Notes under the pieces: model-generated
The model's database searches: none
Told to the model about the DNA's origin: nothing
Seen by the model: the letters and a program-made list of their open reading frames with translations, nothing else
Translations under genes and position numbers: made by a program
Source: Fremontodendron californicum
Lineage: Eukaryota > Streptophyta > Magnoliopsida > Malvales > Malvaceae
Direction: 5' to 3'
NCBI GenBank assembly: GCA_030761205.1
Contig: JAULJL010000028.1
Location: 17,535,001 to 17,599,000, forward strand
Length of the DNA: 64,000 bases
Part shown: in pieces, positions 12,893-25,645 of the stretch
Numbering within the stretch: position 1 is the first letter of the stretch
Layout: each line of letters begins with the position of its first letter

Positions 12893-14515
12893 CAAAAAAA
12901 TCGTGTGTCAAAATAGGACAGTAAAGGCATATTTGAATTCAAAAGAAAAATAATGGTTGAATTTGGCTAAGGCATTTAGAGGGGGTTGGTTAGAAGCTTT
13001 AGCTACTGTCTTCATATAGTTTCTAAGCCTTTCTTAACTTTAAAAATGATTTTATAAATCTCGGGGTAAGGGTGGTCAAGTCCGGGATTTTAAACTTAGG
13101 AAATTAGAGCCGTTTTAAAAGGGTTTGGTAGGGTTTTAATCTTCATTCAAGTTTTTCTTCAAAATTGTTTTCAAACAATCACAAAGTTTTGTTTTTAGAA
13201 AATCTAATTTGACATATTTTTCTAAGGTAGCCGAATATCTTTTTAGATATACGGATTTCTTTATTTAGAGGAAAAAATACATTTTCATGCATTGCATTTT
13301 CTATGTTCATGCATTTTATTTAAAATGTGATTTTTGCTACGATATTTTCTATGGTATTATTATTATTTCGATTCACTTTTTATGATGGTTATTGTTTGTT
13401 ATATGATTTTTTGAATATTTCATGCTATCCTATACTTTTTATTTAGTCATTTATTTTTGTCATATTATCTAGCATATACTACGTTCATGCATTTTTATTT
13501 TATTTTCATGCATATTTCATGATAGCATTATTTTATGTTTCATGTCATTTCATGTCACTTAGATTATATTCCATGTCATTTAGATTATATTATTTAGAAT
13601 ATTCCATGTCATTCAAAATATGTCATATCATTTACATTTGCCATGTTATTTAAAACATTTTATTTCATTTAGAATATATCATGTTACTTAGGATATTTCA
13701 TTTCATTTAGAATATGCTATGCCATCTAAATTATATCATCTCATTTAGGTCGCATTATAATATCTAGACTTGATTATATCATCTTTACTATGTCACACAT
13801 ATTCATGTTCATATTTTTTAAATGTTTTGAAAAAGATAATGATTTTCAATAAAAATAAAGATATTCCCGAGTTAAAATAATTCATGAGTTCTCTACCGGG
13901 TTTGCTAGAGGGGATATCATCAATTATCATTAATAAAGGAATATCTTTCTTTCAAAAAACGAGAATGATTCGGAAAGTTTTCCAAATAAATAAAAATTTA
14001 TATATTTTGCCGATTTTGTTGAGAAATATAGGAAAATTTTGAATTAATAAACTCCGGATCATTTTCAATTAAAAATGGAATTATTTTTCTTTAAATTGGG
14101 AATTAACTTGAAATACTAAATTAAAAACCAACTTTTTACCGAGACTTGAGATAACACAGGATTAATAAGGTACCGTTTTATACGGGCGTTGTAGGGGTGC
14201 TAATCCTTCCCCGCACGTAACCGAGTCCTGAACTCGATTCTTCGATTTTCTCTTGTTTATAACGCAGACTTGAAATTGGTTTTAAAAATATTTTGATTAA
14301 TTTTAAAATGATTTATAAAACCGGTTTTAATAGGTGGCCGATCACACCTAGCCAAAAAAGATTGGTGGCGACTCCATGTCTTTTTCCGAGGTTGTTTTCA
14401 AACCCTCATTTTATTTCAAGAGGAATTAAGTCGACTTTTCCTCAGTTTTTTAATGTCACGCCTAACGAATAATATAGTCTCGCGATGAGACATCTTTATT
14501 TTTTAGGTTGCGACA
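12893..14515 (+). repeat. Ogre-B 3' LTR, 5'-truncated
   Basis: Homology to the 5' LTR begins abruptly at a point equal to about 6945 ('AATCGTGTGTCAAAAT') and continues to the LTR end at 14515. About the first 3.6 kb of the LTR and the PPT are missing. The preserved GAATG duplication shows that the loss was an internal deletion, not a truncated insertion. Confidence 0.85.
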
Positions 14516-14520
14516 GAATG
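14516..14520. repeat. Target-site duplication of Ogre-B, right copy
   Basis: GAATG, identical to 3343-3347. Confidence 0.88.
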
Positions 14521-17140
14521 CATGATTTTATAAGCCAAACAATCATATGAAAATGATCAACATAAGCTAAAAAAAATAAACAAGCAAGAAAAACCCAGGT
14601 TGCCTCAATGGTTGGTTCCTTGGACATAATCCCACCTAACCAAAATCACTTGATAAAAATCAAGATCCTCAAGTTTCTCAAACCTTTTACTTGATTTTTT
14701 AAGAGAAAAACCAAAGGAGAAAATCTATCCTACCATAATGGTGAAACCCACAATCAACAAGCAAGCAAGAAAATCAAGCAAAGACAAGCACAATAATGCC
14801 TTCTAGGTTTCGGCCAAAATGGAAAATATGTTGAAAAATTGTATCAACTTTGTTATTTTCTAATGAATAAAGGAAAGAAAACCTTTAGAAATTTATTTTG
14901 AAAACCTTTTATTCAACAAAGAAAGTTAACAATCACATGGAAAAAGAGGAGAGAAAGAACATGAAATCAAAGAAAATAATTGAAGAAGAAGAGAGGAAAT
15001 AGCTACCTAGCAAAGCTTTCCAAATCAAGCACTCAAACTTCTCCTTCTTTCTCCCTCTTTCTCTCTTTTTCTTTTTCTCCTTTTTTCCTCCAAGAGTGTA
15101 GTGAAAAATGCCTTTGAAAAAAATGACTCCTCTTTCTATAAGGGCTGGCCGAATGCTCCTTAATATGAGTGCGCTCATCTTTTTTTTAGCCTTTGTCATG
15201 CTTTGCATGCTCTTCCAACATCTTTGCCACATGGCTAATTCTTGTCCCCTCCTTGCATGATGCTTTCCTTAAATTAAGGGTTCTTGTCCCCCTTTTGCAT
15301 GATGCTTTCCTTAAATTAAGGGTTTCCTAACCTCTCATTGACCAATAATGCCACCTAGATTATTCTTTTCTCCTATCTCTACAAAATATCTAAGCCACTT
15401 GTCATGATCATATGGCTTACTATCAAAATAACTTCCTAGGTGGCATTTTTAATCCTATTTGGCATCATCACATAGCCTTCACATGGCTTTGCAATTTGGA
15501 GGCCCCTCATTGGCCAAAAATACCATGTAGGCAAGTAGTGGAGAATCTTGTCCTTTCTTAAAAATGGCATCTTGCTATTCAATCTTGGCGATTTGATTTA
15601 AGATGATCACACTCCTATATTACTCTATGAGCTGGCCGAAAATGGCCTGGAATTTTCCAGGCCATTCCTATTTTTTATTTGCAAAATGGCCCTTTCCCTT
15701 TTTTTGGTAAAATTACATTTTGACCCACAAACTTAATTTATTTGCAAATGGACCCCAATTTCAAAATTTTCTTTTTTAATCCATCTCATCTAATATAAAA
15801 CTCAATTCTAGAGGTTTTCATAATTTTTCGAGCTCGGATTCTATTTTTCTCTAAAATTTTGGTTTAGTGCCTCCCAAACTTTGTCTATTTCCATTTGAGC
15901 TCCGATTCCATATTTTTCTTCTCCAATTCCTTCCATCAAATATAAAACTCAGTTCTGAAAGTTTTCATAATTTAATGAACTCGTTTTCTATTTTTCCTAG
16001 ATTTTTCTCTTAAAATTTTGGTTTAGTGCCCCTGAACTTTGTCTATTTCCATTTGATCTCTAATTCCGGATTTTTATTCTCCAATACATTTCATCAAATA
16101 TAAAACTTAGTTCTAGAAGTTTTCATAATTTTCTGAGCTCATTTTTTATTTTTCCCAGATTTTTTTTTAAAATTACGGATTAGTCTCCCGATTTTAGCAT
16201 ATTTGCGTTTCAGCCCCAATTTTGGGTTTTCCTCTTCTCATTTCCTTTTTTCCATCCTAAAACTTAGTCTAGAAAGTTTCACAATTTTTTAAGCTTGGAT
16301 TCTATTTGCCCCGGATTTTCCAAAATTACCCTTTAGCCCCTGAAACCTCGATTTTAATCGAAAAGGCCCAAATTTTTGGATTTTCTTTTTCCATTGCCTT
16401 TTTCAAATATTGAATTGGAGTTAGACCGAAAATGCCCAATTTTTACATCTGAATTCCTCTCTGATTTAGTTTTTCCTTTTTCCTCAAAATTGGAAATTTT
16501 CTTGTTTTTCCTATTTGTCCTCCAATGGGATCTTCCTTGGGATCCACTTCAAATTGGGACTTGGGATATTTTTATTTATTTATCATTCATCAAACGGGGG
16601 CTTCAATTTCACCGAATCAAACCTTTACTGTAGTTTTCCACAAATTTGTGAATTTTCTATTTATTCATTAAATCTTTATTTTCCTTTTTCTCTTCAAACC
16701 ACATGTTCCTTCAACTCCGCTTCAAAATTGGACCTTCTAATATCCATATTTATTGATCTTATTCCATTTGGAACCTCCAATTTCATCCAATCTGATCGTT
16801 TACACATTTTTTCCCAAATTTGCAAAATTTCCCATTTTTCCTGCATTGAATTTTGCAATTTGTCTTTCAACCTCTCTATCTTCAATTGTAGATCTCTGAT
16901 TATCAAAATTCCTTCACCATTATTCCATTCAACCTCGAATCTTGATTTTGACTGAAAGTAGACTTTTTCATTGGTTGACATTTCAAGGTTGACTTTTTTG
17001 GAGTTGACTTTTCGTGTTGACTCCTGAATCAAAGTCTTGGAGACCCATCTGTGGAATGGGGGGAGTTTCTTTGCATTCCGAGAAGTTGAAAGGAGGAACT
17101 CACCTTGTTTAGGGGGCCCGGACAAAATTAGGTGTCTACA
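14521..17140 (-). mobile_element. Ogre-A 5' LTR, right part (5' half of the LTR), minus strand
   Basis: The end at 17140 reads, in reverse complement, TGTAGACACCTAATTTTGTCC, the LTR start shared with Ogre-B and Ogre-C. Repeated blocks at 15720-16330 ('TTTCATAATTTTCTGAGCTC…') are the reverse complement of the reiterated about 150-base units in the other LTRs. The ORF-like stretches at 16376-17125 fall in this repeated LTR sequence and carry no known domain. Confidence 0.83.
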
Positions 17141-17342
17141 ATGATCTTATAATTACAACTTATTGTAATTCCCACGCAAAACATATTTATTCCATTGGCT
17201 TTTCTAAGAAGTAAATAATCAACTATATATATACTAACTTGATATAAATAAAGCCTTTAGTTAATAAAAGTAATGCTTAATATGACATGTATCTCAAAGC
17301 CAATACAATTGGTCTTAGGGCATACACGAACAACAACTTATA
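17141..17342. other. Short spacer between Ogre-A and Ogre-C, no gene seen
   Basis: AT-rich sequence that was continuous with 41506 onward before Ogre-C inserted. It contains 'CAATTGGTCTTAGGGCATAC', resembling 'CAATGGTCTTAGGCAACATAC' near 41651. It may belong to the same older gypsy remnant as 41506-43720. Confidence 0.45.
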
Positions 17343-17347
17343 TTCTT
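17343..17347. repeat. Target-site duplication of Ogre-C, left copy
   Basis: TTCTT before TGTAGACACC; identical TTCTT at 41501-41505. Confidence 0.92.
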
Positions 17348-20300
17348 TGTAGACACCTAATTTTGTCCGGGCCACTAAATCAGGTATGTTTTCTTCCTAA
17401 ATTGATGTTTCAGAATGCAAAAAGACTTTTCTCATCCTGCAGGTGGTACTCTGTGACTTAGTCTAAAAAAACAGACAGAAAAAGTCAAACTCAAAAAAAT
17501 CAACCCCAAAAAAGTCAACCCCAAAAAGTCAACTACTAAAAAGTCTACCCACTTTCAAAATAAAGATTTGAAGTTCAATTGAAAGATGGTGAAAGAATTT
17601 TGATAATCCGAGGTCTACATTGAAAGATATGGAGTTCGGAAGTTGGGTTACGGAATTTCAGTAGAAAGGAAATCCTAGTTCGGGAAATTTGGGGAAAAAT
17701 GCTTAACCGATCATGGGTCAGAATTTAAGGTTCCACATGAAAGATAAGCACTGACTACGGGTAATGGAGAGGCTACTTGGAAGAAAAACTGAAGAAAAGT
17801 CAATTCTGAAGAAAACAGAGAATTAGGGTTTTTTAGTGGATTTTGGTAAAATTTGGGAAACTACAGAAATGGCCCTATTCGGTAAGAATAAAGCCACTAA
17901 TTGATGAGGAGTGATTAAAAAAGGATAGCCCAAGGCACAATTTGAAGAAAATCTAAAAATTGGACTTGTCAAGCAAAACCGAGCTTCGAAAGTAAAAGGG
18001 CAAAATTGGAAAATTTGGGAAAAATAGAAAATGAACTCCAAAAATTCTAAAAATTTGCAGATCTCATTCTTAAATCATTTCAAAGATATTCGCGAAAGAA
18101 AATCTTGATTCGGAGTTCGTTTGCAAAATGGCCAAATCCCGGGTCCACTATGTAGAAATTCAAAAGGATAAATCCCAGAAAAATAGTAAATGAGCTCCAA
18201 AAATTCTAAAAATTTGCAGATCTCATTCTTAAATTATTTGGAAGAGATTGGTGAAAGAAAATCTTGATTCGGAGTTCGTTTGCAAAATGGCCAAATCTCG
18301 GGTCCATTATGCAAAAATTCAAAAGGACAAATCCCGAAAAAATAGCAAATGAGTTCCGAAAATTCTAAAAATTTACAGATCTCACTCTTAAATTATTTGA
18401 AAGAGATTGGCAAAAGAAAATCTAGATTCGGAGTTCGTTTGCAAAATTGCCAAATCCCGGGTCCTTTATATAGAAATTCAAGCAGATAAATCCCAAAAAA
18501 ATAGCAAATGAGCTCCAAAATTATTGAAAACTTTGAGATCACACTTTTAAATTTTTTGGAAGAGATTGGTGAAGAAAATTTTGGATTTGGAGCTCATTTA
18601 CAAAATGACAAAAGTTTGGGTGCATTAAGGGGCAATTTTGGAAATAAATCCAAAATAAATAGCAAATGGACTCGAAAAATTTTGAAAACTTCCAAAATTC
18701 AATTTTTTTATTATTTCGGAAGTATTGAAAAAATGAAATTTGAATTTGGAGTCCTTTGCTATTTATTTAGGTTCGGGGGTCAAAAATTGTCATTTTATCA
18801 AAGAAACCAAAAAGGGCAAATTTGTAATTAAGAAAAATATGAAAGAAGAAAGAATTGCTGGGATTTTATCTCCTTTGATCAGCCAACATAGAAGAAAAGA
18901 AGGAAGCTTGATCAATTTAATTCCTTAGTCACTATCAAGCTCACATGCTACTACTATTACCTTGCAAATGGTCCCCCCTTCATCCAATGGCTTAGGTGCC
19001 TTGTAGAAAAGTTGAATGCACCATCCAATGGCCAAGTTTAAATGCCAAGATGAAATTTTTATTTGTCATGAAAGAACCCTCATCTAATGTCCAAGAATAG
19101 AAGAAAAAAGATGAGCACAATTCATCCAAAGGTGGGCATTCATTCGACCAAGCAAGGGAGTGCATGGGATTGTCTTTTTTCATCTAAGGGCTTAAGCCAT
19201 CTACTAGGGCTGAGTACACATGTTAAGGGTTGGATTTAATCTACAAGATGTCATTTTTATGTTGTCCTCATCCAATGACCAGGAATGGAAGAGCACAACT
19301 CATCCAAGGGTAGGCACTCAAAGGGCCAAGCAAGGGAGTGCATGGGATTGGTCCTCTTTTTCATCTAATGGCTGAGGTTATTACAAGGTTTGAGTACACA
19401 TCTTAAGGGCTGCTATAAATTGGCAAGATGACATTTTTATGTTTTCATGAAAATATCTTAATCTAAGGGACAAGATTGAAGGAGAAAAAAGTGCAAAAAT
19501 CCATCCTATGGTGAAGGGGCCATTCGGCCAAGGCTAAGGGAGAGGGGAATGTTTTATTTTTCCTTAAGTGGTTGAGCATTTGAAAGGGGAAGTCAGTAGC
19601 TAATTGAGAAAAAAAAAAAAGGTTTTTGAAAGAAAGGAAGAAAAGCTTTTGTTAAGGTAGCCATTCTACCATTGCTACTACATTTTTTCTTCTTCTTCCT
19701 CAAGCTTTATTTCTTGTTTTCCATGTGATTTCCTACCATTCTTAAGAACTTTCTTGTTGTTCTTTCTTTTCAAAAAATAAATAAAACAATGGTTAGGCTT
19801 CATTATCTTGATAAAAATCAAGTGATAATGGTTAGGGCGGGCTTTGTCCAATATACTAACCATGGAGCTCATCTAGTTAGGTCATTTTACATGATATTTC
19901 TCACAACACTTTGGTTCCTAGGCCATTCGACCTTGTGTATTTTCCTTTAGCTTTAGGCCATTTTCATATGCCATGTTATTTTTCCATGACATTTAGATAT
20001 TAGGCCATTTTCTTATGCCATGTCATTTCACATGTCATTTAGCTTTAGGCCGTTTGTGTTATTCCATGTCATTTAAGTTTAGGTCATTTTATAATTATAT
20101 GTCATTTTACATGTCATTTAGCTTTAGGCCATTTTCATATGCCATGTTATTTTTCCATGACGTTTAAACATTAGGCCTTTTTCATATGCCAAGTCATTTC
20201 ACATGTCATTTAGCTTAGGCCACTTTTATTATTCCATGTCATTTTACATATCATTTAAGCATTAGGCTATTTTCATATGCCATGTTGTTCCATAACATTT

Positions 20301-22495
20301 AGACATTAGGCCATTTTCATTATTTCATGTCATTTTCCATGTCATTTAGACACTAGTTCATGAATATTAAGTTAGGATAGCATTTATTGTCATGCAAACT
20401 CATGCTAGGCATTTAGGTTATTTATGCCATGTATTTTCCATATTACTAGACTTTAAACCATGCATTTCATGCATTCACTTTGCTGTATTTTCTTGCATTC
20501 CATGTCATGCCACATAATTTATGACTTAGGCCAATCAATGGCTCAAAGTCATGCTCACTTGAGCATACTTGTGGAAAATTAAAGAGTTGTCAAATTGATT
20601 ATTCTACCTTTGTGATTTTTTTACTTAGCCAATTTTTGTCTAAATTTTTAAAAGGGTTAGCTACTGTTTGTGGGTCTTTAAGGGAGTCTCTAACATTTTT
20701 GCTTTGATTTTTAAATGATTTTATCAAAGGCAAAAAAAATGTGTTTTGGCAAAATAGTTTTTCATCTAGTACTCATAATTTCTCGATTTTTCTGGGCAGC
20801 CATCTTTAATCAAAAAATTAAGAAATGTTTTTCTCGTGTAGTTTTACATGTTATGAGTCTCCAGTATTTTTTTTAGATGTTTTTGAAATTTTAAAAATAG
20901 ATTAAGAAATCATACTTTAAAACTGGACAGTAGAGGTAGATTTGAATTTGAAGGAAAATCATTTTTCTGTTTTGGCTAAGTTACTTAAAGGGGATTGGTT
21001 AAAAAACTTTAGCTACTGTCTTAGGGTAGTTTCTAAACCTTTTTAAACTTTAAAAATGATTTTATAAATCTTGGGTTAAGGGTGGTCAAGTCTGGGATTT
21101 TAAACTTAGGAAATTAGAGCCATTTTCAAAGATTTTGGATAAGGTTTTAATATTTATTCAAGTCTCTTAAAAAAATTTCAAACGAATCACAAAGTATTTT
21201 GATTTTTGAATATTTAATTTGATATATTTTCCTAAGGTAGCCGGATATCTTTTTAGATATACGGATTTCCTTAATTAAAGAAAAAAATACACTTTCATGT
21301 ATTGCATTTTCCATGTTCATGCATGTTGTATAACATATGATTTTTGTTTTTCACTTATGATAATTTTTATGATATTTGTTATTATTTTGATTTATATTTT
21401 ATGGTATTAAATTGTTTGTCATATGATTTTGAATGTTTCATGCTATCCTATGCTTTTTATTTAGTCATTTATTTTGTCACATTATTTAGCATGTTCATGC
21501 ATTTTGTTATTTTATTTTCATGCATATTTCTTGATAGCATTATTTAATGCTTCATATTCCATGTCACTTAGATAATATTCCATGTCATTTAGATTATCTT
21601 ATTTAGGATATGCCATGTCATTTAAATTTTCCATATCATTTAAATCTTATTCATTTCATTTAGAATATCATGATACTTAGGATATCTCATTTCATTTAGG
21701 TATGCTATGCCTTTTAAATTATATCACATTATTTAGGTTGCATTATATTATCTAGACTTTGCTATGTCATCTTATTCATGTGCCACATTTTCATATTCAT
21801 ATGTTTTAAAATGTTTTGAAAAAGATAATGATTTTCAATAAAATAAAGATATTCTCAAGTTAAAATGATTCATGAGTTCTCTTTCGGGTTTGCTAGGGAG
21901 GATATCATCAATTATTATTAATAATGGAATATCTTTTTTAAAACGAGAATGATTCGAAAAATTTTCCGTGCTAATAAAATATTTTATATTTTGCCACATT
22001 TGTTGGGGAATATAGAAAAAAAAATTTGAATTAATAAATTTCGGATCACTTTCAATTAAAAAATGGAGTTATTTTTCTTTAAATTGGGAATTAATTTGAA
22101 ATACCAAATTTAAAACCGACTTTTTATCGAGACTTGAGATAACACATGATTAATAAGGTACCATTTTATACAGGCGTTGTGGGAGTGCTAATCCTTCCCC
22201 GCACGTAAACGAGTCCCGAACTCGATTCTTCGATTTTCTCTGGTTTAAAACGCAAACTTGAAATTGGTTTTAAAAAATGTTTTAATTAATTTTAAAATGT
22301 TTTACAAAACCGGTTTTAATAGGTGGCCGATCACACCTAACTAAAAAAGATTGGTGGCGACTCCATGACTTTTTCCGAGGTTGTTTTCAAACCCTCGACC
22401 TTTTATTTCAAGCAAGAGGAATTAAGTTGTCTTTTCTTCTGCTTTTGTTTCCCCTTCACTCTGACGGGTCCCCGCGATGGGATTATGTATCGACA
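17348..22495 (+). repeat. Ogre-C 5' LTR (5,148 bp)
   Basis: TGTAGACACC…TATCGACA, directly followed by ACT and the PBS. It aligns with 35939-41500 throughout. At 19871 it lacks about 306 bases present at 38472-38777 of the 3' LTR; the break lies between 'CTCATCT' and 'AGTTAGGTC'. Internal repeats are reiterated units at 18030-18480 and CATGTCATTT clusters at 19880-20350 and 21560-21780. Confidence 0.92.
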
Positions 22496-22498
22496 ACT

Positions 22499-22516
22499 TG
22501 GCGACTCCACTGGGGA
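22499..22516 (+). other. Ogre-C primer binding site
   Basis: TGGCGACTCCACTGGGGA, three bases after the LTR end. It is the least altered of the three sites in the window. The family is described as primed by tRNA-Arg; complementarity was not checked here. Confidence 0.87.
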
Positions 22517-23446
22517 CATTAGAGAGTCAGGCCTAGAATTAGTCGTGTGTTATCAAAGTCTCGGTTTTGTTGGTTTAATTGGTATTTAATTTTAATTCCC
22601 ATATTTTTTTAAATAAGGAGAATTTCAAAAATAATTAAATGCTCTTAAATATGTCCATATTCATGTGCATACATATTATAATTGTTCTCTGGTTATTTTA
22701 GTGCATATATTCGTTTATTGATTAATTGATGATTTATGTTGTCTAATCTTGTTGTGGCATTTGGAATCAGGGTGGTAGAATAAGTGGTGAAAGGTTTTTT
22801 GTGCCTCCTCATACACATTGCACTTGCATTAGCATATCATGAGCCCTACACCCGGGTTCCATCCCTTTAAGTGGAAGTAAAGTAGCTACACTCCCGTGAT
22901 TAACAATCCGCATGGGTTAGCGAAATACTTTCGGAGTATAAATTTCTTAAGCTCCCGTGATTAACAATCCACATGGGCTAGGGAAATATATTCTAACGAA
23001 TTGAACCTGCTTTTATCGGGGTGCTTACTAGCCTTCACAGGCGACAGTGAGGAACAATTCGAAGCCTTTTTAGAACTTCATTCAACCACATATAGTGAAC
23101 CATAGAGCCAACATAGGCGAAGCTCTACCGAATTTTTTATAGAATTATCGAAGTTAGGGACACATGGAGGGACACTTCTAACCTTTTATTACCTATGTTA
23201 CATCCTGAACAAATTTTGCAAATCGGGCAGTGATGAACGCACATCATTTTACCCATCATGGATTCAAAATTCCGTCCCCAAAGCTTCATAATGCTGAATT
23301 TTCATTGGGACATTTGTTGTATTATTTTGTTATTATTTGATTTCTTCACCTCTGACTTGTTTCTTTTTCATGCATTTTTTTTATGTCATCATAACGCATA
23401 GGAAAAATTATTGGCCTCGGGATAATCTTCAACCAAGAGGGTTTTC
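22517..23446 (+). other. Ogre-C leader, no ORF
   Basis: Untranslated leader between PBS and ORF1, homologous to 8493-9300 in Ogre-B and, in reverse, to 567-969 in Ogre-A. It contains two near-copies of a 'CTCCCGTGATTAACAATCC.CATGGGCTAG' unit (about 22890 and 22950). No coding sequence found. Confidence 0.7.
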
Positions 23447-25192
23447 ATGGAAGGTCAGGCTAGTTCGATAGTGGAAGATCATGCAGGGGTGCGGCAGTGT
23501 TCGGAGTTAGATCAACGAAGAGATGGGGATTGTTTAAAGGAGGGATATATATCAGCATTGCCAGAACGGGTAGATTTAGTTTATCGGAAAAATGATCTCC
23601 GAGGGTTGATGGATATTTTGAATCAATGGGATGTGTCAGAAAAGAGGATTTTCACTCAGATATATGGAGACATAGCATTGTTGATGCCAGTTAAGATTAA
23701 CAGTGAGTTGATTCGGGCTATGGTACCTTTTTGGAATCCGGCTTACCGATGTTTCACCTTCAAGAAGGAAGACATGACACCGACCAAGAAGAATATTCAG
23801 CTTTGTTGCGTATTGAGGATACCATCTCGGATCGGATTTATTTGAAGGATTCCAAGACATTAGGGTTTAAGAAGAAGTTAGCTCGGATTGTGGGAATGGA
23901 TATTAAATGGGTCGATAATCATGTGGTTAAGAAAGGGAAAAGTGATTGTATTCCTTGGGATGCCCTCCAATCTTTGATCCGAAGTCACCCGAATAGAGAG
24001 ACTGCTAGGGATATTTTTGCTTTAGCTTTATATGGTTTGGTTATTTTCCCGGGACACTGGGACATGTCGAGTTGTCCATAGTTGACCTTTTTGAGAAGTT
24101 AAGACACAAGATAGATCCGTCTCCATCCATCCTAGCAGAAACTATTCTGTCTTTGAACTTTTGGAAAAGGGAAGGAAAAGGAAGATTCAGGGGATGTATG
24201 CAGCTTCTCTATATTTGGATTCAGAGTCATTTTTGGAGAAGGAAAGATGTCTCTTTCAAACCATACTTGAAAACCCTAGTACCGATCAGTGAATTACTTA
24301 AAATAGATTGGCCCAAAGATAGAAATGAAGAGCAGTGGATCAACCTGTTCCGAAATCTTAAAGGTGAAATGATAACTTGGAGAGCTTCATGGATGATCCC
24401 TATGCCGATATTGTACAAATACGGAGACAAGTCATGGGTTCCACTACTCGAGATTTGGGGAGCCGTGAGCTATGCACCTTTGTTGGTGCAAAGAGAGGTT
24501 GAATCTCGGCAGTTCACACCAGCGACTCATGGACTGGGTCTATTAGAGTTCACCTATTGACAAGAAGGTTACTCAGGAAAGGTGCGGGGAATAATTGAAG
24601 CATTGAAAAAGACCCATCGGATAAAGGTAGCCAGATATGCCACATCGTCACACCCGACTACCTAGCATGGAGAGAAAGAAGGATTAATGACAGGTTGTTG
24701 GCATCTAATAGGGAAGAAGTTCAGTTCTTGAGTTCGTCACATAAGGAAGTGGCATCAGAGTTAGAAATTGCAAGGGCAGAATTCGAAAAAGAAAAGACCC
24801 AAATGAGCAAAGAGATTTCCCAGGTACAAGAAGAGCTTGAGGACATGAAAAATAGGGAATCAGCTCAAGAAAGAGAAAAGGAAAAGATCAAGAGAGAAAG
24901 GGACACTACTAAGGGTGATCTTCAGGAATTAAACTTGGAAAACAAGAGGTACCGCTTCGAGCTCAGATTTGAAGGAACCCTCAAGACTTCCGGGGAATGG
25001 GAGCAAGAGGTCAAAAACCTCAAGAAGGAGAGTAATTACTGGAAAGAGAGAGTGAAGCATGAGAAAGCCCGAGTCAATCAATTGGAGAAGCAAGCTAAGG
25101 AAAGCTTACACGGTGATGCTTCTGCTGACATGTCAAGGGGCCGTGAACAAGTAGGGGTCAGATTGAAGAGCAAGGCAATCAAAAGGGGACTG
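23447..25192 (+). pseudogene. Ogre ORF1 remnant (extra ORF upstream of gag; globular part plus coiled coil)
   Basis: Ogre elements carry an additional ORF before gag whose function is unknown. Reading starts at an ATG at 23447 and must change frame near 23760, near 24070 and again between 24560 and 24695, so it is broken at least three times. The N-terminal part (to about 24560) is globular, rich in W and F ('LMDILNQWDVSEKRIFTQIY', 'ALYGLVIFPGHWDMSSCP'), and resembles in style the plant mobile-domain-like/DUF7745 proteins. The C-terminal part (24695-25100) is a long charged helix, clearly a coiled coil ('EFEKEKTQMSKEISQVQEEL'). Together about 570 codons. Function cannot be deduced; the fold assignment is tentative. 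Confidence 0.75.
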
Positions 25193-25645
25193 TGAAAGAA
25201 AGTCCAAGATCTGAGGAAGTCGCTATGGGACTAATTTTGTAATAGCACTTTGAAAGGCGAATTATGGACTTATTTTAGGCAGTGATCTTTTTATTCTATC
25301 TTTGATGTATTTAGTTCCAGGAAATCAATGAAACACCATTTGGTTCGAATTATCCCAGGGCCAATACTTTCAAATGCATAAATATTTTTATCATTCACTT
25401 ATTCTGTCCTTTATATATTTGTTCGTTCATTCATACATTTATTCATAGTTATAATTATTTATTCATTTATTCTGCATATTATTCATTCATACTCATATAC
25501 TTAGTCATTCATTTATTTATCCATTCATTTATTCTTTATAAATTGTTCATTTGTCCATTCATTCATTTTTTATTAAACATAAAAAAGATGTGTCAATATA
25601 TTCTAATTTATGGTTTTCAAAACTAAAGGTATAATTGGTCGCACA
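25193..25645 (+). other. ORF1-gag spacer with TTCATTCATTTA microsatellite-like stretch
   Basis: Non-coding. 25390-25570 is an imperfect array of ATTCATTTATT units. No gene seen. Confidence 0.6.

Larger units (their letters stand above)
3348..14515 (+). mobile_element. Ogre-B: Ty3/gypsy Ogre/Tat-type deletion derivative (11.2 kb)
   Basis: The element begins TGTAGACACC, ends …GCGACA and is flanked by perfect GAATG duplications, so both ends are the original insertion ends. It holds a full 5' LTR, a PBS, a leader, a decayed gag and a piece of post-integrase sequence joined to the middle of the 3' LTR. There is no ORF1, protease, reverse transcriptase, RNase H or integrase. It could only have moved with proteins supplied by another element, or it lost its interior after insertion. 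It sits inside the Ogre-A LTR in the opposite orientation. Confidence 0.85.

Noticed and set aside
16376..17125. Overlapping ORFs of 85-146 codons on both strands
   Set aside because: They lie in repeated Ogre LTR sequence, have no domain, and the equivalent LTR places in the other copies are not open.
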